Translations under genes and position numbers: made by a program
Part shown: one piece after another, positions 55,783 to 64,000 of the stretch
How the letters are laid out: every line of letters begins with the position of its first letter
How positions within the stretch are numbered: the first letter of the stretch is position 1
Notes under the pieces: generated by a model
The model's database searches: none
The model's input: only the letters and a program-made list of their open reading frames with translations
Told to the model about the DNA's origin: nothing
NCBI RefSeq assembly: GCF_029962485.1
Contig: NZ_CP073638.1
Coordinates: 2,914,001-2,978,000 of the forward strand
Reading direction: 5' to 3'
Origin: Burkholderia cepacia
Lineage (GTDB): Bacteria > Pseudomonadota > Gammaproteobacteria > Burkholderiales > Burkholderiaceae
Length of the DNA stretch: 64,000 bases

Positions 55783-57438
55783 ATGAGTCAGGCAGGACTG
55801 CGTGCGAACAGCACCAGTGATGTTGAGGCAACCATCTCACATGATTCGACGGGCCACACGCTGCATCGTGGCCTGACTTGGAAAGACGCTTTTTGGGTAA
55901 CGAGCGGCGTGCCGGCTGGCGTGCTGTTCACGATCGGTGGCGTATGCGCGACGATCGGCCAGCCCGCGTGGGCGATCTGGATCGCCGCGATCACGATGGG
56001 GCTGATTCAAAGCGCGACTTATGCGGAAATATCGGGACTATTTCCCCATAAATCGGGCGGCGCGTCCGTGTATGGCGCGATCGGCTGGGTCCGTTACAGC
56101 AAGCTGATTGCCCCGGTTTCCGTGTGGTGCAACTGGCTCGCGTGGTCGCCGATGCTTGCGCTCGGCTGCGGCCTCGCGGCGAGCTATGCGCTCACGAGTC
56201 TCTTTCCCGCCAACGCGGCGGTGCTGCAATGGCAGCTCAAGATCGCGGATCTCGGGTTCATCAAGCCGGGTCTGTCCCTGCGGATCAATGCGACGTTCAT
56301 CATCGCGACGATCCTGCTTCTCATCACGTTCAGGCTTCAACACAGTGGCGCATCGAAGGCGGCGCGTACACAGCGCATCCTCGGTATTGCGTCGCTCACG
56401 CCGCTGCTGATCGTCGGCATCGTGCCGTTCGTCACCGGCGACGTGCCGATGTCGAACCTGCTCCCGCTGCTGCCGCTCGGCCACGACGCGCACGGCAATC
56501 TCACGACCGCGACTTTCGGCTCGTGGAACGGGCAGGGCGTCACGATGGCGCTTGGCGCGATGTTCATGGCCGGCTGGGCGTCGTACGGCTTCGAAACGGC
56601 CGTCTGCTACACGCGTGAATTCCGCGATCCGCGCCGCGATACCGCGAAGGCGATCTTCTGGTCGGGCGCGCTGTGCCTCGTCGTGATGACGCTCGTACCG
56701 ATGGCTTTCCAGGGCGCGCTCGGCACGCAGGCGATGCTCGATCCGTCGATCGGCGACGGCACCGGTGTGGCGGCCGCGATGGCGAAGATCGTCGGCGGCG
56801 GCGCGTGGGTCGCGAATGCGGTCGTCGTGATGCTGATGCTGTCGATCCTGTTGATCGTGATGACGTCGATGATGGGCTCGTCGCGCACGCTCTATCAGGC
56901 ATCGGTCGACGGCTGGCTGCCCAAGTACCTGTCGCACGTGAACGAGCACGGCTCGCCCACACGTGCGATGTGGACCGATCTCGGCTTCAACCTCGTGTTG
57001 CTGATGATGTCGGACTACATGACGGTGCTGTCGATCTCGAACGTCTGCTACATGCTGTTCGTATTCCTGAATCTTCAGTCGGGCTGGATCCACCGGATGG
57101 ATCGCGGCAACTGGGATCGGCCGTTCCGCTGCCCGACCTGGCTGCTCGTCGCAGGCTCGATCTGCGGCTACGCGAACCTCGTCTATGTCGGCGCGGGCGC
57201 GAACCTGCAGGGCGACGGCACGCTGCGCAACGGGCTGATCGCGATGCTGCTGATCGTGCCGGTGTTCCTGTTCCGCCACTACTGGCAGGACCGCGGCCGT
57301 TTCCCCGCGCAGATGCAGCGCGACATGGAGCTCGAAGTGCCGAAGCGCGCGATGTGGCTGAACCTGATGCCGTATGCCGCACTGATCGGCGCGGGGCTCA
57401 CGATCTGGTTGTCGTATTACTTCGCGTGGGTGAAGTGA
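55783..57438 (+). CDS. APC-family amino acid/amine permease
   Basis: 551 residues, about 12-13 membrane helices; the start MSQAGLRANSTS follows aggagg. APC hallmarks: DAFWVTSGVPAGVLFTIGG in TM1 and NGQGVTMALGAMFMAGWASYGFETAVCYTREFRDPRRD around TM6. N-terminal 30 cytosolic residues. The location behind the betaine genes suggests uptake of an amine or amino acid from the same pathway; the exact substrate is unknown. Confidence 0.87.
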   Translation: MSQAGLRANSTSDVEATISHDSTGHTLHRGLTWKDAFWVTSGVPAGVLFTIGGVCATIGQPAWAIWIAAITMGLIQSATYAEISGLFPHKSGGASVYGAIGWVRYSKLIAPVSVWCNWLAWSPMLALGCGLAASYALTSLFPANAAVLQWQLKIADLGFIKPGLSLRINATFIIATILLLITFRLQHSGASKAARTQRILGIASLTPLLIVGIVPFVTGDVPMSNLLPLLPLGHDAHGNLTTATFGSWNGQGVTMALGAMFMAGWASYGFETAVCYTREFRDPRRDTAKAIFWSGALCLVVMTLVPMAFQGALGTQAMLDPSIGDGTGVAAAMAKIVGGGAWVANAVVVMLMLSILLIVMTSMMGSSRTLYQASVDGWLPKYLSHVNEHGSPTRAMWTDLGFNLVLLMMSDYMTVLSISNVCYMLFVFLNLQSGWIHRMDRGNWDRPFRCPTWLLVAGSICGYANLVYVGAGANLQGDGTLRNGLIAMLLIVPVFLFRHYWQDRGRFPAQMQRDMELEVPKRAMWLNLMPYAALIGAGLTIWLSYYFAWVK

Positions 57439-57524
57439 CGCATCAGGCCGAGTAACGGTGCGCGCCGCCCGGAAACCGCACACGGGCGTCGCGATCGGGT
57501 TCGCGGCAAGCAACGAAGCAACGA

Positions 57525-57557
57525 AGCCCGACCGGCTTGCTACCGGTCGGGCTTTTG
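57525..57557 (+). terminator. Intrinsic terminator after APC permease
   Basis: Stem agcccgaccgg (57525-57535) / ccggtcgggct (57543-57553) with loop cttgcta and T run. Confidence 0.88.
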
Positions 57558-57620
57558 TCGTTCAGGGCCGGCGCCATTGCAGGCGCAGGTCGCGCAAGGA
57601 AGTGATCGAGGGCGCTTGAT

Positions 57621-57642
57621 TTTGGGAATGATCGGTTCTAAT
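57621..57642 (+). promoter_or_regulatory. Candidate TetR operator, copy 1
   Basis: tttgggaatgatcggttc plus taat, ending 10 bases before the TetR ATG. The core GAAtGATCGGTTC is near-palindromic. Same element as the copies at 58279 and 58415. Confidence 0.6.
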
Positions 57643-57652
57643 ATCCGGACTC

Positions 57653-58264
57653 ATGAGCCCGACTTCTCCCGGCTCCCGTGACAGGGGGCGTCCACGCGAA
57701 TTCGACACCGACGAGGTGGTCGATGCCGCCGCACGCGTGTTCTGGGAGCAGGGGTATCACGCGACGTCGATCGACACGCTGTGCGAGGCGACCGGTGTGT
57801 TTCGCGGCAGCCTGTACCGGACGTTCGGCGACAAGCACGGGTTGCTGGTCGCCGCATTCGACCGTTACGCGGAAGGCGCGATCGCCCGGCTCAAGGAGCG
57901 TCTCGCGGCGGATCTCCCGCCGCGGCAGGCGCTCAGGGAGGCGCTGCTGTACTACACGGAAATCGGCGTACGGCTGTCGGAGCGCCGCGGTTGCTTCATC
58001 ACGAATTCGGCTGTCGAACTGCTGCCCGGTGACGACGCGTTGCGGCCGTATATCGAATCGACGCTGCTGCGCATCGGTACGCAATTCAGCCTCGCCATCG
58101 CGCGCGGCCAGCAGTCGGGCGATTTCGACCGGAATCTCGATCCGGAAGAGGTCGGCCGATTCCTGCTGTGCCTGGTCCAGGGCATGCGCGTGCTGGGCAA
58201 GTCGAGCGCGTCGGAGGCGGAGTTGGCCTCGATCGTCGACGTCGCGATGCGGGCGCTGACCTGA
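57653..58264 (+). CDS. TetR-family regulator
   Basis: 203 residues. N-terminal HTH at about 30-60 (DEVVDAAARVFWEQGYHATS, then CEATGVFRGSLYRTFGDKHGLL). The C-terminal domain has CFITNSAVELLPGDD and LDPEEVGRFLLCLVQGMRV, as in TetR_C-type (YxaF/NemR-like) repressors. It lies upstream of an EamA transporter gene that it probably controls together with itself, as repeated motifs precede both. Confidence 0.9.
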   Translation: MSPTSPGSRDRGRPREFDTDEVVDAAARVFWEQGYHATSIDTLCEATGVFRGSLYRTFGDKHGLLVAAFDRYAEGAIARLKERLAADLPPRQALREALLYYTEIGVRLSERRGCFITNSAVELLPGDDALRPYIESTLLRIGTQFSLAIARGQQSGDFDRNLDPEEVGRFLLCLVQGMRVLGKSSASEAELASIVDVAMRALT

Positions 58265-58278
58265 TTTTTTTTGATTAT

Positions 58279-58301
58279 TTTGAGAATGAGCGGTTTCAAA
58301 T
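58279..58301 (+). promoter_or_regulatory. Candidate TetR operator, copy 2
   Basis: tttgagaatgagcggtttc plus aaat, 15 bases after the TetR stop. Matches copies 1 and 3 at most core positions; it differs by GAGAATGAGCGG for GGGAATGATCGG. Confidence 0.5.
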
Positions 58302-58414
58302 TGTGCGTATTTGGCGCACGACCGTCGAGACCGTGAAGGGCAGGCAGATTCGGCAAGGAAGTTGAAGCGATCCCGCCGCTACGCGCAGCCGTACCGGCGT
58401 CGTTGTTCAATTAA

Positions 58415-58437
58415 TTTGGGAACGATCGGTCATGAAT
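58415..58437 (+). promoter_or_regulatory. Candidate TetR operator, copy 3
   Basis: tttgggaacgatcggtc ends immediately before the EamA start codon, so a bound protein would block the transcript start or elongation. No ribosome site is visible other than ggga within the element. Confidence 0.6.
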
Positions 58438-59424
58438 GGTGCAAATTTCGCGGCACCCGCCGCCAGCGCGTACGGGAAAGGCATCGCGGCATGTGTCTGC
58501 GCGACGATCCTGATGGGCGTGATGTTTCCGGTGATGACCGACGCGTTGCGGTACATCGATCCGTTCACGTTCACGTCGCTGCGCTATCTGATCGCCGGCA
58601 CTGCGTTCGTCGTGTTGTTGCGGATCGTCGAAGGGCCGAGCGCATTCCGCCCGGCCGGCGAATCCGTGGCGCTTGCATGGCTGCTCGGCTCGATCGGTTT
58701 TTGCGGGTTCGGATCGTTCGTGTTCCTGGGCCAGCAACTGGCCGGCGACGAAGGGGCGCTGAGCGCATCGATCATGATGGCGACGCAGCCGATGATGGGG
58801 CTGCTGCTCAACGCACTGGTGCGGCGCGTCGCGCCCGCGCCGGTGTCGGTGCTGTTTGTCGTGTTGTCCTTTGCCGGCGTGGCGCTCGTCATCACGCGCG
58901 GCGACGTGATCGCCGCGCTGCACGAACCGCAGCACTACGCGGCCAATGCGCTGATCGTCGTCGGCGCGTTGTGCTGGGTTGTCTACACGTTTGGCGCGGC
59001 GCGCTTCACCGGCTGGTCGGCATTGAAATACACGACCTTCACGACGTGCCTCGGCCTGACCACGATCGTCGCAGTCAATCTGGTGCTGATCGTGACGCAC
59101 GCAATCGCGGCGCCGTCGTGGTCCGCCGTACGCGCGGTGCTGCCGCATCTCGCGTACATGGGGCCGGTGGCCGGCTTCGGCGCGATCCTGCTGTGGATGA
59201 CGGGCAACCGGATTCTGGGGCCGATGAACGGCGTGCTGTTCATGGACGTCCTGCCGATCACCGCGTTCATCGTGTCCGCGGCGACAGGCGTGGTGCCCAA
59301 TCGCGCGCAGATCGCGGGCGCCGCGCTGACCGGCGTGGCGCTGATTCTCAACAACCTGTACCTGCGGCGCCGGGCGCGGCGCGTCGCCACGGCGCCCGTG
59401 CGCGTGCCGTCGGCTTCCGCATGA
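58432..59424 (+). CDS. EamA/DMT-family transporter
   Basis: 330 residues, ten predicted helices in two EamA repeats (GIAACVCATILMGVMFPVMTDALRYIDPFTFTSLRYLIAG and, in the second half, ALIVVGALCWVVYTFGAARF to GAALTGVALILNNLYL). This is the drug/metabolite exporter superfamily. Under presumed control of the adjacent TetR gene. Substrate unknown. Confidence 0.88.
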   Translation: MNGANFAAPAASAYGKGIAACVCATILMGVMFPVMTDALRYIDPFTFTSLRYLIAGTAFVVLLRIVEGPSAFRPAGESVALAWLLGSIGFCGFGSFVFLGQQLAGDEGALSASIMMATQPMMGLLLNALVRRVAPAPVSVLFVVLSFAGVALVITRGDVIAALHEPQHYAANALIVVGALCWVVYTFGAARFTGWSALKYTTFTTCLGLTTIVAVNLVLIVTHAIAAPSWSAVRAVLPHLAYMGPVAGFGAILLWMTGNRILGPMNGVLFMDVLPITAFIVSAATGVVPNRAQIAGAALTGVALILNNLYLRRRARRVATAPVRVPSASA

Positions 59425-59445
59425 CGGACGGCCGTGGCCGCCCGG

Positions 59446-60330
59446 TTACGAAAACACCACCGTCCGGTCACCGTTCAAAAACACGCGCCGCTCGATGAAC
59501 GCTTTCACCGCGCGCGCGAGCGTGATGGATTCGACATCACGTCCGACCGCGAGCAGTTGCTCGGGGCGCAGCGCATGATCGACGCGCTCGACGACCTGCT
59601 CGATGATGGGGCCTTCGTCGAGATCGTCGGTGACGAAGTGCGCGGTCGCGCCGATCAGCTTCACGCCGCGCGTGTGCGCCTGGTGGTACGGCTTCGCGCC
59701 CTTGAAGCCGGGCAGGAACGAATGATGGATGTTGATCGCGCGGTTCGCGAGCTTCGCGCTCGTTTCCTGCGACAGCACCTGCATGTAGCGCGCGAGGATC
59801 ACGAGCTCGGCGCCGCTCGATTCGAAGAAGTCGAGCCACTGCGCTTCCTGCTGCGCCTTGGTGTCGGCCGTGATCGGGAAATGCCGGAACGGCAGCCCGT
59901 GCTGCGCGGCGAGCGGCTCGAAATCGGGGTGGTTCGACACGATGCCGACGATGTCCATCTTCAGCTCGCCCATCCGCCAGCGGAACAGCAGGTCCGCGAG
60001 GCAGTGCTCGAGCTTCGACACCATGATCAGCACCTTCGGCCGCGCGTTCACGTCGTGGATCGCCCATTGCGTGTCGCCTTCGCCGCCGCCGAGCGCAGCC
60101 GCGATCGGCGTGAATTCCTGGCGCAGCGCGTCGATCTGCAGCGTTTCATCCGTCGGATGAAACACGCAGCGCACGAAGAAGTGGTTGCTGAGATCGTCGT
60201 CGAACACGTTCAGCGCATCGACATAACAGCGATGGCGCTCGAGAAAGCCGACGACGGCGGCGACCTGGCCGGCCGCGCTCGGGCACGACAGCGTCAGGAC
60301 GAATTGATCGGGGCGTGAGTCGGCGGTCAT
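59446..60330 (-). CDS. purU: Formyltetrahydrofolate deformylase
   Basis: Releases formate from 10-formyl-THF and so returns THF. 294 residues: N-terminal ACT domain (LTLSCPSAAGQVAAVVGFLERHRCYV) and C-terminal formyltransferase fold with IVSNHPDFEPLA, HHSFLPGFKGAKPYHQAHTRG (catalytic His) and GATAHFVTDDLDEGPIIEQ (catalytic Asp). PurU is often linked to sarcosine/betaine use, where the THF pool is loaded with C1 units. Confidence 0.96.
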   Translation of the reverse strand: MTADSRPDQFVLTLSCPSAAGQVAAVVGFLERHRCYVDALNVFDDDLSNHFFVRCVFHPTDETLQIDALRQEFTPIAAALGGGEGDTQWAIHDVNARPKVLIMVSKLEHCLADLLFRWRMGELKMDIVGIVSNHPDFEPLAAQHGLPFRHFPITADTKAQQEAQWLDFFESSGAELVILARYMQVLSQETSAKLANRAINIHHSFLPGFKGAKPYHQAHTRGVKLIGATAHFVTDDLDEGPIIEQVVERVDHALRPEQLLAVGRDVESITLARAVKAFIERRVFLNGDRTVVFS

Positions 60331-60590
60331 GAGATTCCTCGGATGTCGTTGAACGCAACCCGCGCGGTGGCGCGACGGGGCGCCACGCTACGCGGGTAGC
60401 GGGAGGCTCAAGTAAATCAGGACGATATGGGCGCGGATAGAACCAACCCGCCGTGTGGCTGGTATCGGCGCGCCAGCGCGGCCGGGCGGCGACGGGGCTT
60501 CAAACGGACGCTGGGGGAGGCGTCAGGCGGGGCGGGCGTGGCCGGTCCGGCGGGCGTCAGGCGGGTACCAGCCGGCCGGGCGGCGGCCGT

Positions 60591-61496
60591 TCAGGCCGGC
60601 GCGCACGCGTCGAGCAGCCAGCGCCGGAACACATGCGTTGCGTCCGGCTCGGGCCGCTGCGGCGGGCGCACCAGGAAGTAGCCGCGCGACGTGACGACGG
60701 GCGCATCGACGAGTTTCACGAGCTGGCCGGACGCGACGAGCTCGTCGACCAGCGGCGACCAGCCGAGCGCGACGCCTTCGCCGAGCAGTGCCGCATGGAT
60801 CACGAGCGCGTAGCTGTTGAAGGTCACGCCGCGCGCGGCCGCCGGTGGTTCGAGGCCGTGCGCGTCGAACCAGCCGGACCACGACAGCCAGCGTTCGGGG
60901 CGCGTCGGCTGCACGTGCAGCAGCGGCAGCGCGAGCAGGTGGTCGGCGCGTGCGACATGCGGGTGCGCATCGCGGAATGCGGGCGAGCACACGGGCGTGA
61001 CGGATTCCGGAAAGAGCCGCGCGGCCGTGCACGACGGCCAGTGACCGTCGCCGAACAGGATCGCGATGTCGCCGTGGTCACGCTGCGCGTCGTAATCCTG
61101 TGACGTGACCACCCGCACGTCGACGTCCGGCATCACGCGCTTCAACCCGGCCAGCCGCGGCATCAGCCAGTAGGTCGCGAAACCGAAATCGGTGACGATC
61201 GTGAGCGCGCCGTGTTCGCGGCGCGCGCGCAGCGTCGCGGTCGCGCCGCGCAGCGTGTCGAGGCTCAGCCGCACCGCTTCGTACAGGCACTGGCCGTCGG
61301 CCGTCAGCGTGACGCCGCGCGGGCTGCGGTCGAACAACGGCACGCCCAGTTCGGCTTCGAGCTGGTACACCTGCTGGCTCACGGCCGGCTGCGTCGAGCC
61401 GAGCTCGCGCGCGGCGGCCGTGAAGCTCGCGAGCCGGGCGGCCGATTCGAACGCGCGCAGCGCCTGCATCGACGGTAACGGTTCGGATTTCGACAT
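60591..61496 (-). CDS. LysR-family regulator divergent from betC
   Basis: 301 residues from MSKSEPLPSMQALRAFE, gagag upstream. HTH RLASFTAAARELGSTQPAVSQQVYQLEAELGVPLFDRSPRG; the effector domain resembles the GcvA-type branch (FATYWLMPRLAGLKRVMPDVDVRVV). Divergent from betC with 239 bases between, the classical arrangement for a LysR activator of choline-sulfatase genes (BetR-like), but the choline-sulfate response is inferred. Confidence 0.9.
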   Translation of the reverse strand: MSKSEPLPSMQALRAFESAARLASFTAAARELGSTQPAVSQQVYQLEAELGVPLFDRSPRGVTLTADGQCLYEAVRLSLDTLRGATATLRARREHGALTIVTDFGFATYWLMPRLAGLKRVMPDVDVRVVTSQDYDAQRDHGDIAILFGDGHWPSCTAARLFPESVTPVCSPAFRDAHPHVARADHLLALPLLHVQPTRPERWLSWSGWFDAHGLEPPAAARGVTFNSYALVIHAALLGEGVALGWSPLVDELVASGQLVKLVDAPVVTSRGYFLVRPPQRPEPDATHVFRRWLLDACAPA

Positions 61497-61509
61497 AAGT
61501 CTCTCTAAT

Positions 61510-61524
61510 GGCCCCATAAGGGCC
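61510..61524. promoter_or_regulatory. Short inverted repeat in LysR/betC intergenic region
   Basis: ggccc-cataa-gggcc, 13 bases upstream of the LysR ATG. Size and dyad fit a LysR-type site overlapping its own promoter. The repeat is short and could be chance. Confidence 0.35.
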
Positions 61525-61735
61525 GGACGCCTACCCGCGCGAATTCGGGCGGGCGATAGTGCATCGGACGGTACGGCACACGCGCTTCACGGCCGCCACG
61601 CAACGCATTCCGCGATTCTAGCCAGCGCGGCGCGCACGCGCGGCACTTTCTGCGGGCCGCTTCCGTCATGCCGGACGTCTCGCTGCCCGAGCGGCGCGCC
61701 GTTCCATTCGAACACCGCTTTCCCCACGCACGCCG

Positions 61736-63271
61736 ATGACGAACCCGACACCCAACATCCTGATCCTGATGGCCGACCAGCTCACGCCGTTCGCGCTGCC
61801 GGCCTACGGCAACCGCGTCGCGCGCACGCCGACGCTCGACCGGCTCGCCGAGCAAGGCGTGGTGTTCGACGCCGCGTACTGCGCGAGCCCGCTGTGCGCG
61901 CCGTCTCGTTTCTCGCTGCTGACCGGCAAGCTGCCGTCGGGGATCGGCGCCTACGATAACGCCGCCGAATTGCCGGCGCAAACGCTGACGTTCGCGCACT
62001 ACCTGCGCGCGGGCGGCTACCGGACGATGCTGTCCGGCAAGATGCATTTCTGCGGGCCCGACCAGTTGCACGGCTTCGAGGAACGGCTCACGACCGACAT
62101 CTATCCGGCCGATTTCGGCTGGGTGCCCGACTGGGATCGGCCGACCGAGCGGCCGAGCTGGTATCACAACATGAGTTCGGTGCTGGAGGCCGGCCCGTGC
62201 GTACGCACGAACCAGCTCGATTTCGACGACGAAGTCACGTTCGCCGCGAAGCAGAAGCTGTACGACGTCGCGCGTGAGCGCGCGGCCGGGCACGATGCGC
62301 GGCCGTTCTGCATGGTCGTGTCGCTGACCCATCCGCACGACCCGTATGCGATCACGCGCGAATACTGGGATCTCTACCGCGACGACGAAATCGACATGCC
62401 GGCCGTGCGGCTCGACGCGACTGACAGCGACCCGCATTCGCAGCGGCTGCGCTTCGTCTGCGAGAACGACCGCACGCCGCCGGCCGACGCGCAGATCCGC
62501 GCCGCGCGCCGCGCGTACTACGGCGCGACGTCCTACGTCGACGCGCAGTTCGGCAGCGTGCTGGCCGCGCTCGAACAGTGCGGGTTCGCCGACGACACGA
62601 TCGTGATCGTCACGTCCGACCACGGCGACATGCTCGGCGAGCGCGGGCTCTGGTACAAGATGACGTTCTTCGAAGGCGGCTGCCGCGTGCCGCTGATCGT
62701 CCATGCGCCGGGCCGCTTTGGCGCCGCGCGCGTGCGCGGGCCCGTGTCGCACCTCGACCTGCTGCCGACGCTCGTCGACCTGGCCGGTGCCGCGCCGGCC
62801 GGCGGCTGGCCGGACCCAGTTGACGGCGCGAGCCTCGTGCCGCACCTGCACGGCACGCCCGCACACGATGTCGCGATCGGCGAATACCTCGCGGAAGGCG
62901 CGGTCGCGCCGGTCGTGATGATCCGTCGCGGCGACTGGAAATACGTGCATTGCCCGCTCGATCCCGACCAGCTCTACAACCTGTCGGACGATCCGCGCGA
63001 GCTGGCGAACCTGGCCGGCGTGCCGGAAGCCGCCGACGTGCTTGCCGCGTTCCGCGCGGAAGCCGCGCGGCGCTGGGATCTGCCCGAGCTCGACCGGCAG
63101 GTGCGTGCGAGCCAGCGGCGCCGGCGCTTTCATTACACGGCGACGACACAGGGCCGAATCCAGGCGTGGGACTGGCAGCCATTCACCGACGCGAGCCAGC
63201 GTTACATGCGCAATCACATCGAACTCGACACGCTCGAGGCGATGGCGCGTTTTCCGCGCGTCGGGCGCTGA
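61736..63271 (+). CDS. betC: Choline-sulfatase
   Basis: Hydrolyses choline-O-sulfate to choline and sulfate. 511 residues, sulfatase fold. The formylglycine motif is C54-A-P-S-R in CASPLCAPSRFSLLTGK; metal and active-site residues lie in ILMADQLTPFALPAYG, LSGKMHFCGPDQLHG and VTSDHGDMLGERGLWYKMTFFEG. The C-terminal HYTATTQGRIQAWDWQPF tail is typical of BetC. Requires a formylglycine-generating enzyme, not in the window. Confidence 0.96.
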   Translation: MTNPTPNILILMADQLTPFALPAYGNRVARTPTLDRLAEQGVVFDAAYCASPLCAPSRFSLLTGKLPSGIGAYDNAAELPAQTLTFAHYLRAGGYRTMLSGKMHFCGPDQLHGFEERLTTDIYPADFGWVPDWDRPTERPSWYHNMSSVLEAGPCVRTNQLDFDDEVTFAAKQKLYDVARERAAGHDARPFCMVVSLTHPHDPYAITREYWDLYRDDEIDMPAVRLDATDSDPHSQRLRFVCENDRTPPADAQIRAARRAYYGATSYVDAQFGSVLAALEQCGFADDTIVIVTSDHGDMLGERGLWYKMTFFEGGCRVPLIVHAPGRFGAARVRGPVSHLDLLPTLVDLAGAAPAGGWPDPVDGASLVPHLHGTPAHDVAIGEYLAEGAVAPVVMIRRGDWKYVHCPLDPDQLYNLSDDPRELANLAGVPEAADVLAAFRAEAARRWDLPELDRQVRASQRRRRFHYTATTQGRIQAWDWQPFTDASQRYMRNHIELDTLEAMARFPRVGR

Positions 63272-63315
63272 GCGCCCGCATCGCGAACCCAAACGAACGA
63301 CGGAGGAAGCGGACG

Positions 63316-64000
63316 ATGAAACGGCAATGCAATGCAGCAATCCGGATCGGCGCGGCGCTCGCCGCGGCCGCGTGCCTGGCGACGGCGCAGGGCGCGCGGG
63401 CGGCCGACCCGCAGACGTGCAGCGACGTGAAGATGGCGGCGCCCGGCTGGACCGACATCGACGCGACGAACGCGATGGCGGGCGTCGTGCTGAAGGCGCT
63501 CGGCTACCGGCAGGACGTGGCGAACCTGTCGGTGCCGATCACGTACCAGGGCTTGAAGAAAGGGCAGGTCGACGTGTTCCTCGGCAACTGGATGCCCGCG
63601 CAGGCGCCGCTCGTGAAGCCGTTCGTCGACGACAAATCGATCGACGTGCTGCACGCGAACCTGAGCGGCGCGAAGTTCACGCTCGCGGTGCCCGACTACG
63701 TGGCTGCCGCCGGCGTGCATACGTTCGCCGACCTCGCGCGCTACGCCGAGCGCTTCGGCGGCAAGATCTACGGGATCGAGCCCGGTGCGCCCGCGAACCA
63801 GAACATCAAGCGGATGCTCACCGACCACGCGCTCGGCGCGGCGAACTGGTCGCTGGTCGAATCGAGCGAGACGGGCATGCTCACGCAGGTCGAGCGCGCG
63901 GTGCGCGACAAGCGCTGGATCGTGTTTCTGGCCTGGGAGCCGCATCTGATGAACACGAAGTTCCATCTGACCTACCTGTCGGGCGGCGATGCGTACTTCG
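63316..64000 (+). CDS. choX: Choline ABC transporter binding protein, 5' part
   Basis: Partial at the right edge; 228 codons present. Signal peptide ending AQGARA. Choline-binding signature: SDVKMAAPGWTDIDATNAMAGVVLKALGY, YQGLKKGQVDVFLGNWMPAQ, KIYGIEPGAPANQNIKRML and FLAWEPHLMNTKFHLTYLSGGDAYF, with Trp and Tyr residues for the aromatic cage. 44 bases after betC with ggagg; presumably followed by choW/choV outside. Confidence 0.92.
   Translation, partial: MKRQCNAAIRIGAALAAAACLATAQGARAADPQTCSDVKMAAPGWTDIDATNAMAGVVLKALGYRQDVANLSVPITYQGLKKGQVDVFLGNWMPAQAPLVKPFVDDKSIDVLHANLSGAKFTLAVPDYVAAAGVHTFADLARYAERFGGKIYGIEPGAPANQNIKRMLTDHALGAANWSLVESSETGMLTQVERAVRDKRWIVFLAWEPHLMNTKFHLTYLSGGDAYF

Overview
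The window looks like a stretch of a secondary chromosome of a Burkholderia species, most likely of the cepacia complex. The DNA is high-GC. It carries Burkholderia-type lipoproteins (DUF2957), a Burkholderia-style rhamnolipid cluster with its own efflux system, and a very complete choline and glycine-betaine catabolic region. No rRNA, tRNA, CRISPR array, insertion sequence or prophage was seen.

Layout. 1-13.8 kb is mixed chromosomal content. It holds the start of a secreted S53 peptidase, a divergent HTH/unknown-protein pair, an aldo/keto reductase with a CMD protein and a LysR regulator, a secreted esterase, a DinB-like gene coupled to an internally deleted hydrolase remnant and preceded by a perfect 21-bp palindrome, a diiron/MBL protein, an MFS carrier, a YadGH-like ABC exporter and a cupin. 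14.4-18.9 kb is a four-gene envelope cluster (two paralogous DUF2957 lipoproteins, an OmpW/AlkL barrel, a PraB-like secreted protein). 20.6-22.9 kb is a mini-operon of an MGDG-synthase-type glycosyltransferase, an integral membrane protein and a secreted dual-specificity phosphatase.

22.9-26.9 kb is betA-betB-betI (choline to glycine betaine) with a BetI-type operator. 27.5-36.0 kb is the rhamnolipid cluster: rhlA, an isoprenylcysteine-methyltransferase-like gene, rhlB, an EmrB-type pump, rhlC, an outer-membrane factor with an unusually long tail, and an EmrA-type adaptor. An AT-rich non-coding gap of about 0.7 kb precedes it.

36.2-64.0 kb returns to one-carbon and betaine metabolism: fdhA, a GbdR-like regulator, glyA, a dipeptidase, a V4R-domain protein, dgcA-dgcB, etfA-etfB, gbcA-gbcB, a betaine-type binding protein, an APC permease, purU, and a divergent LysR/betC pair followed by a choline-binding protein that runs off the right edge. 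Together these take choline-O-sulfate to choline, glycine betaine, dimethylglycine and sarcosine, and dispose of the released C1 units through FdhA, GlyA and PurU. Sarcosine oxidase is not in the window. Scattered between are a MocR regulator, a secreted propeller/discoidin protein, a zinc-ribbon membrane protein and a TetR/EamA pair with a thrice-repeated candidate operator.

All functions are read from sequence motifs and gene context; no database search was possible.
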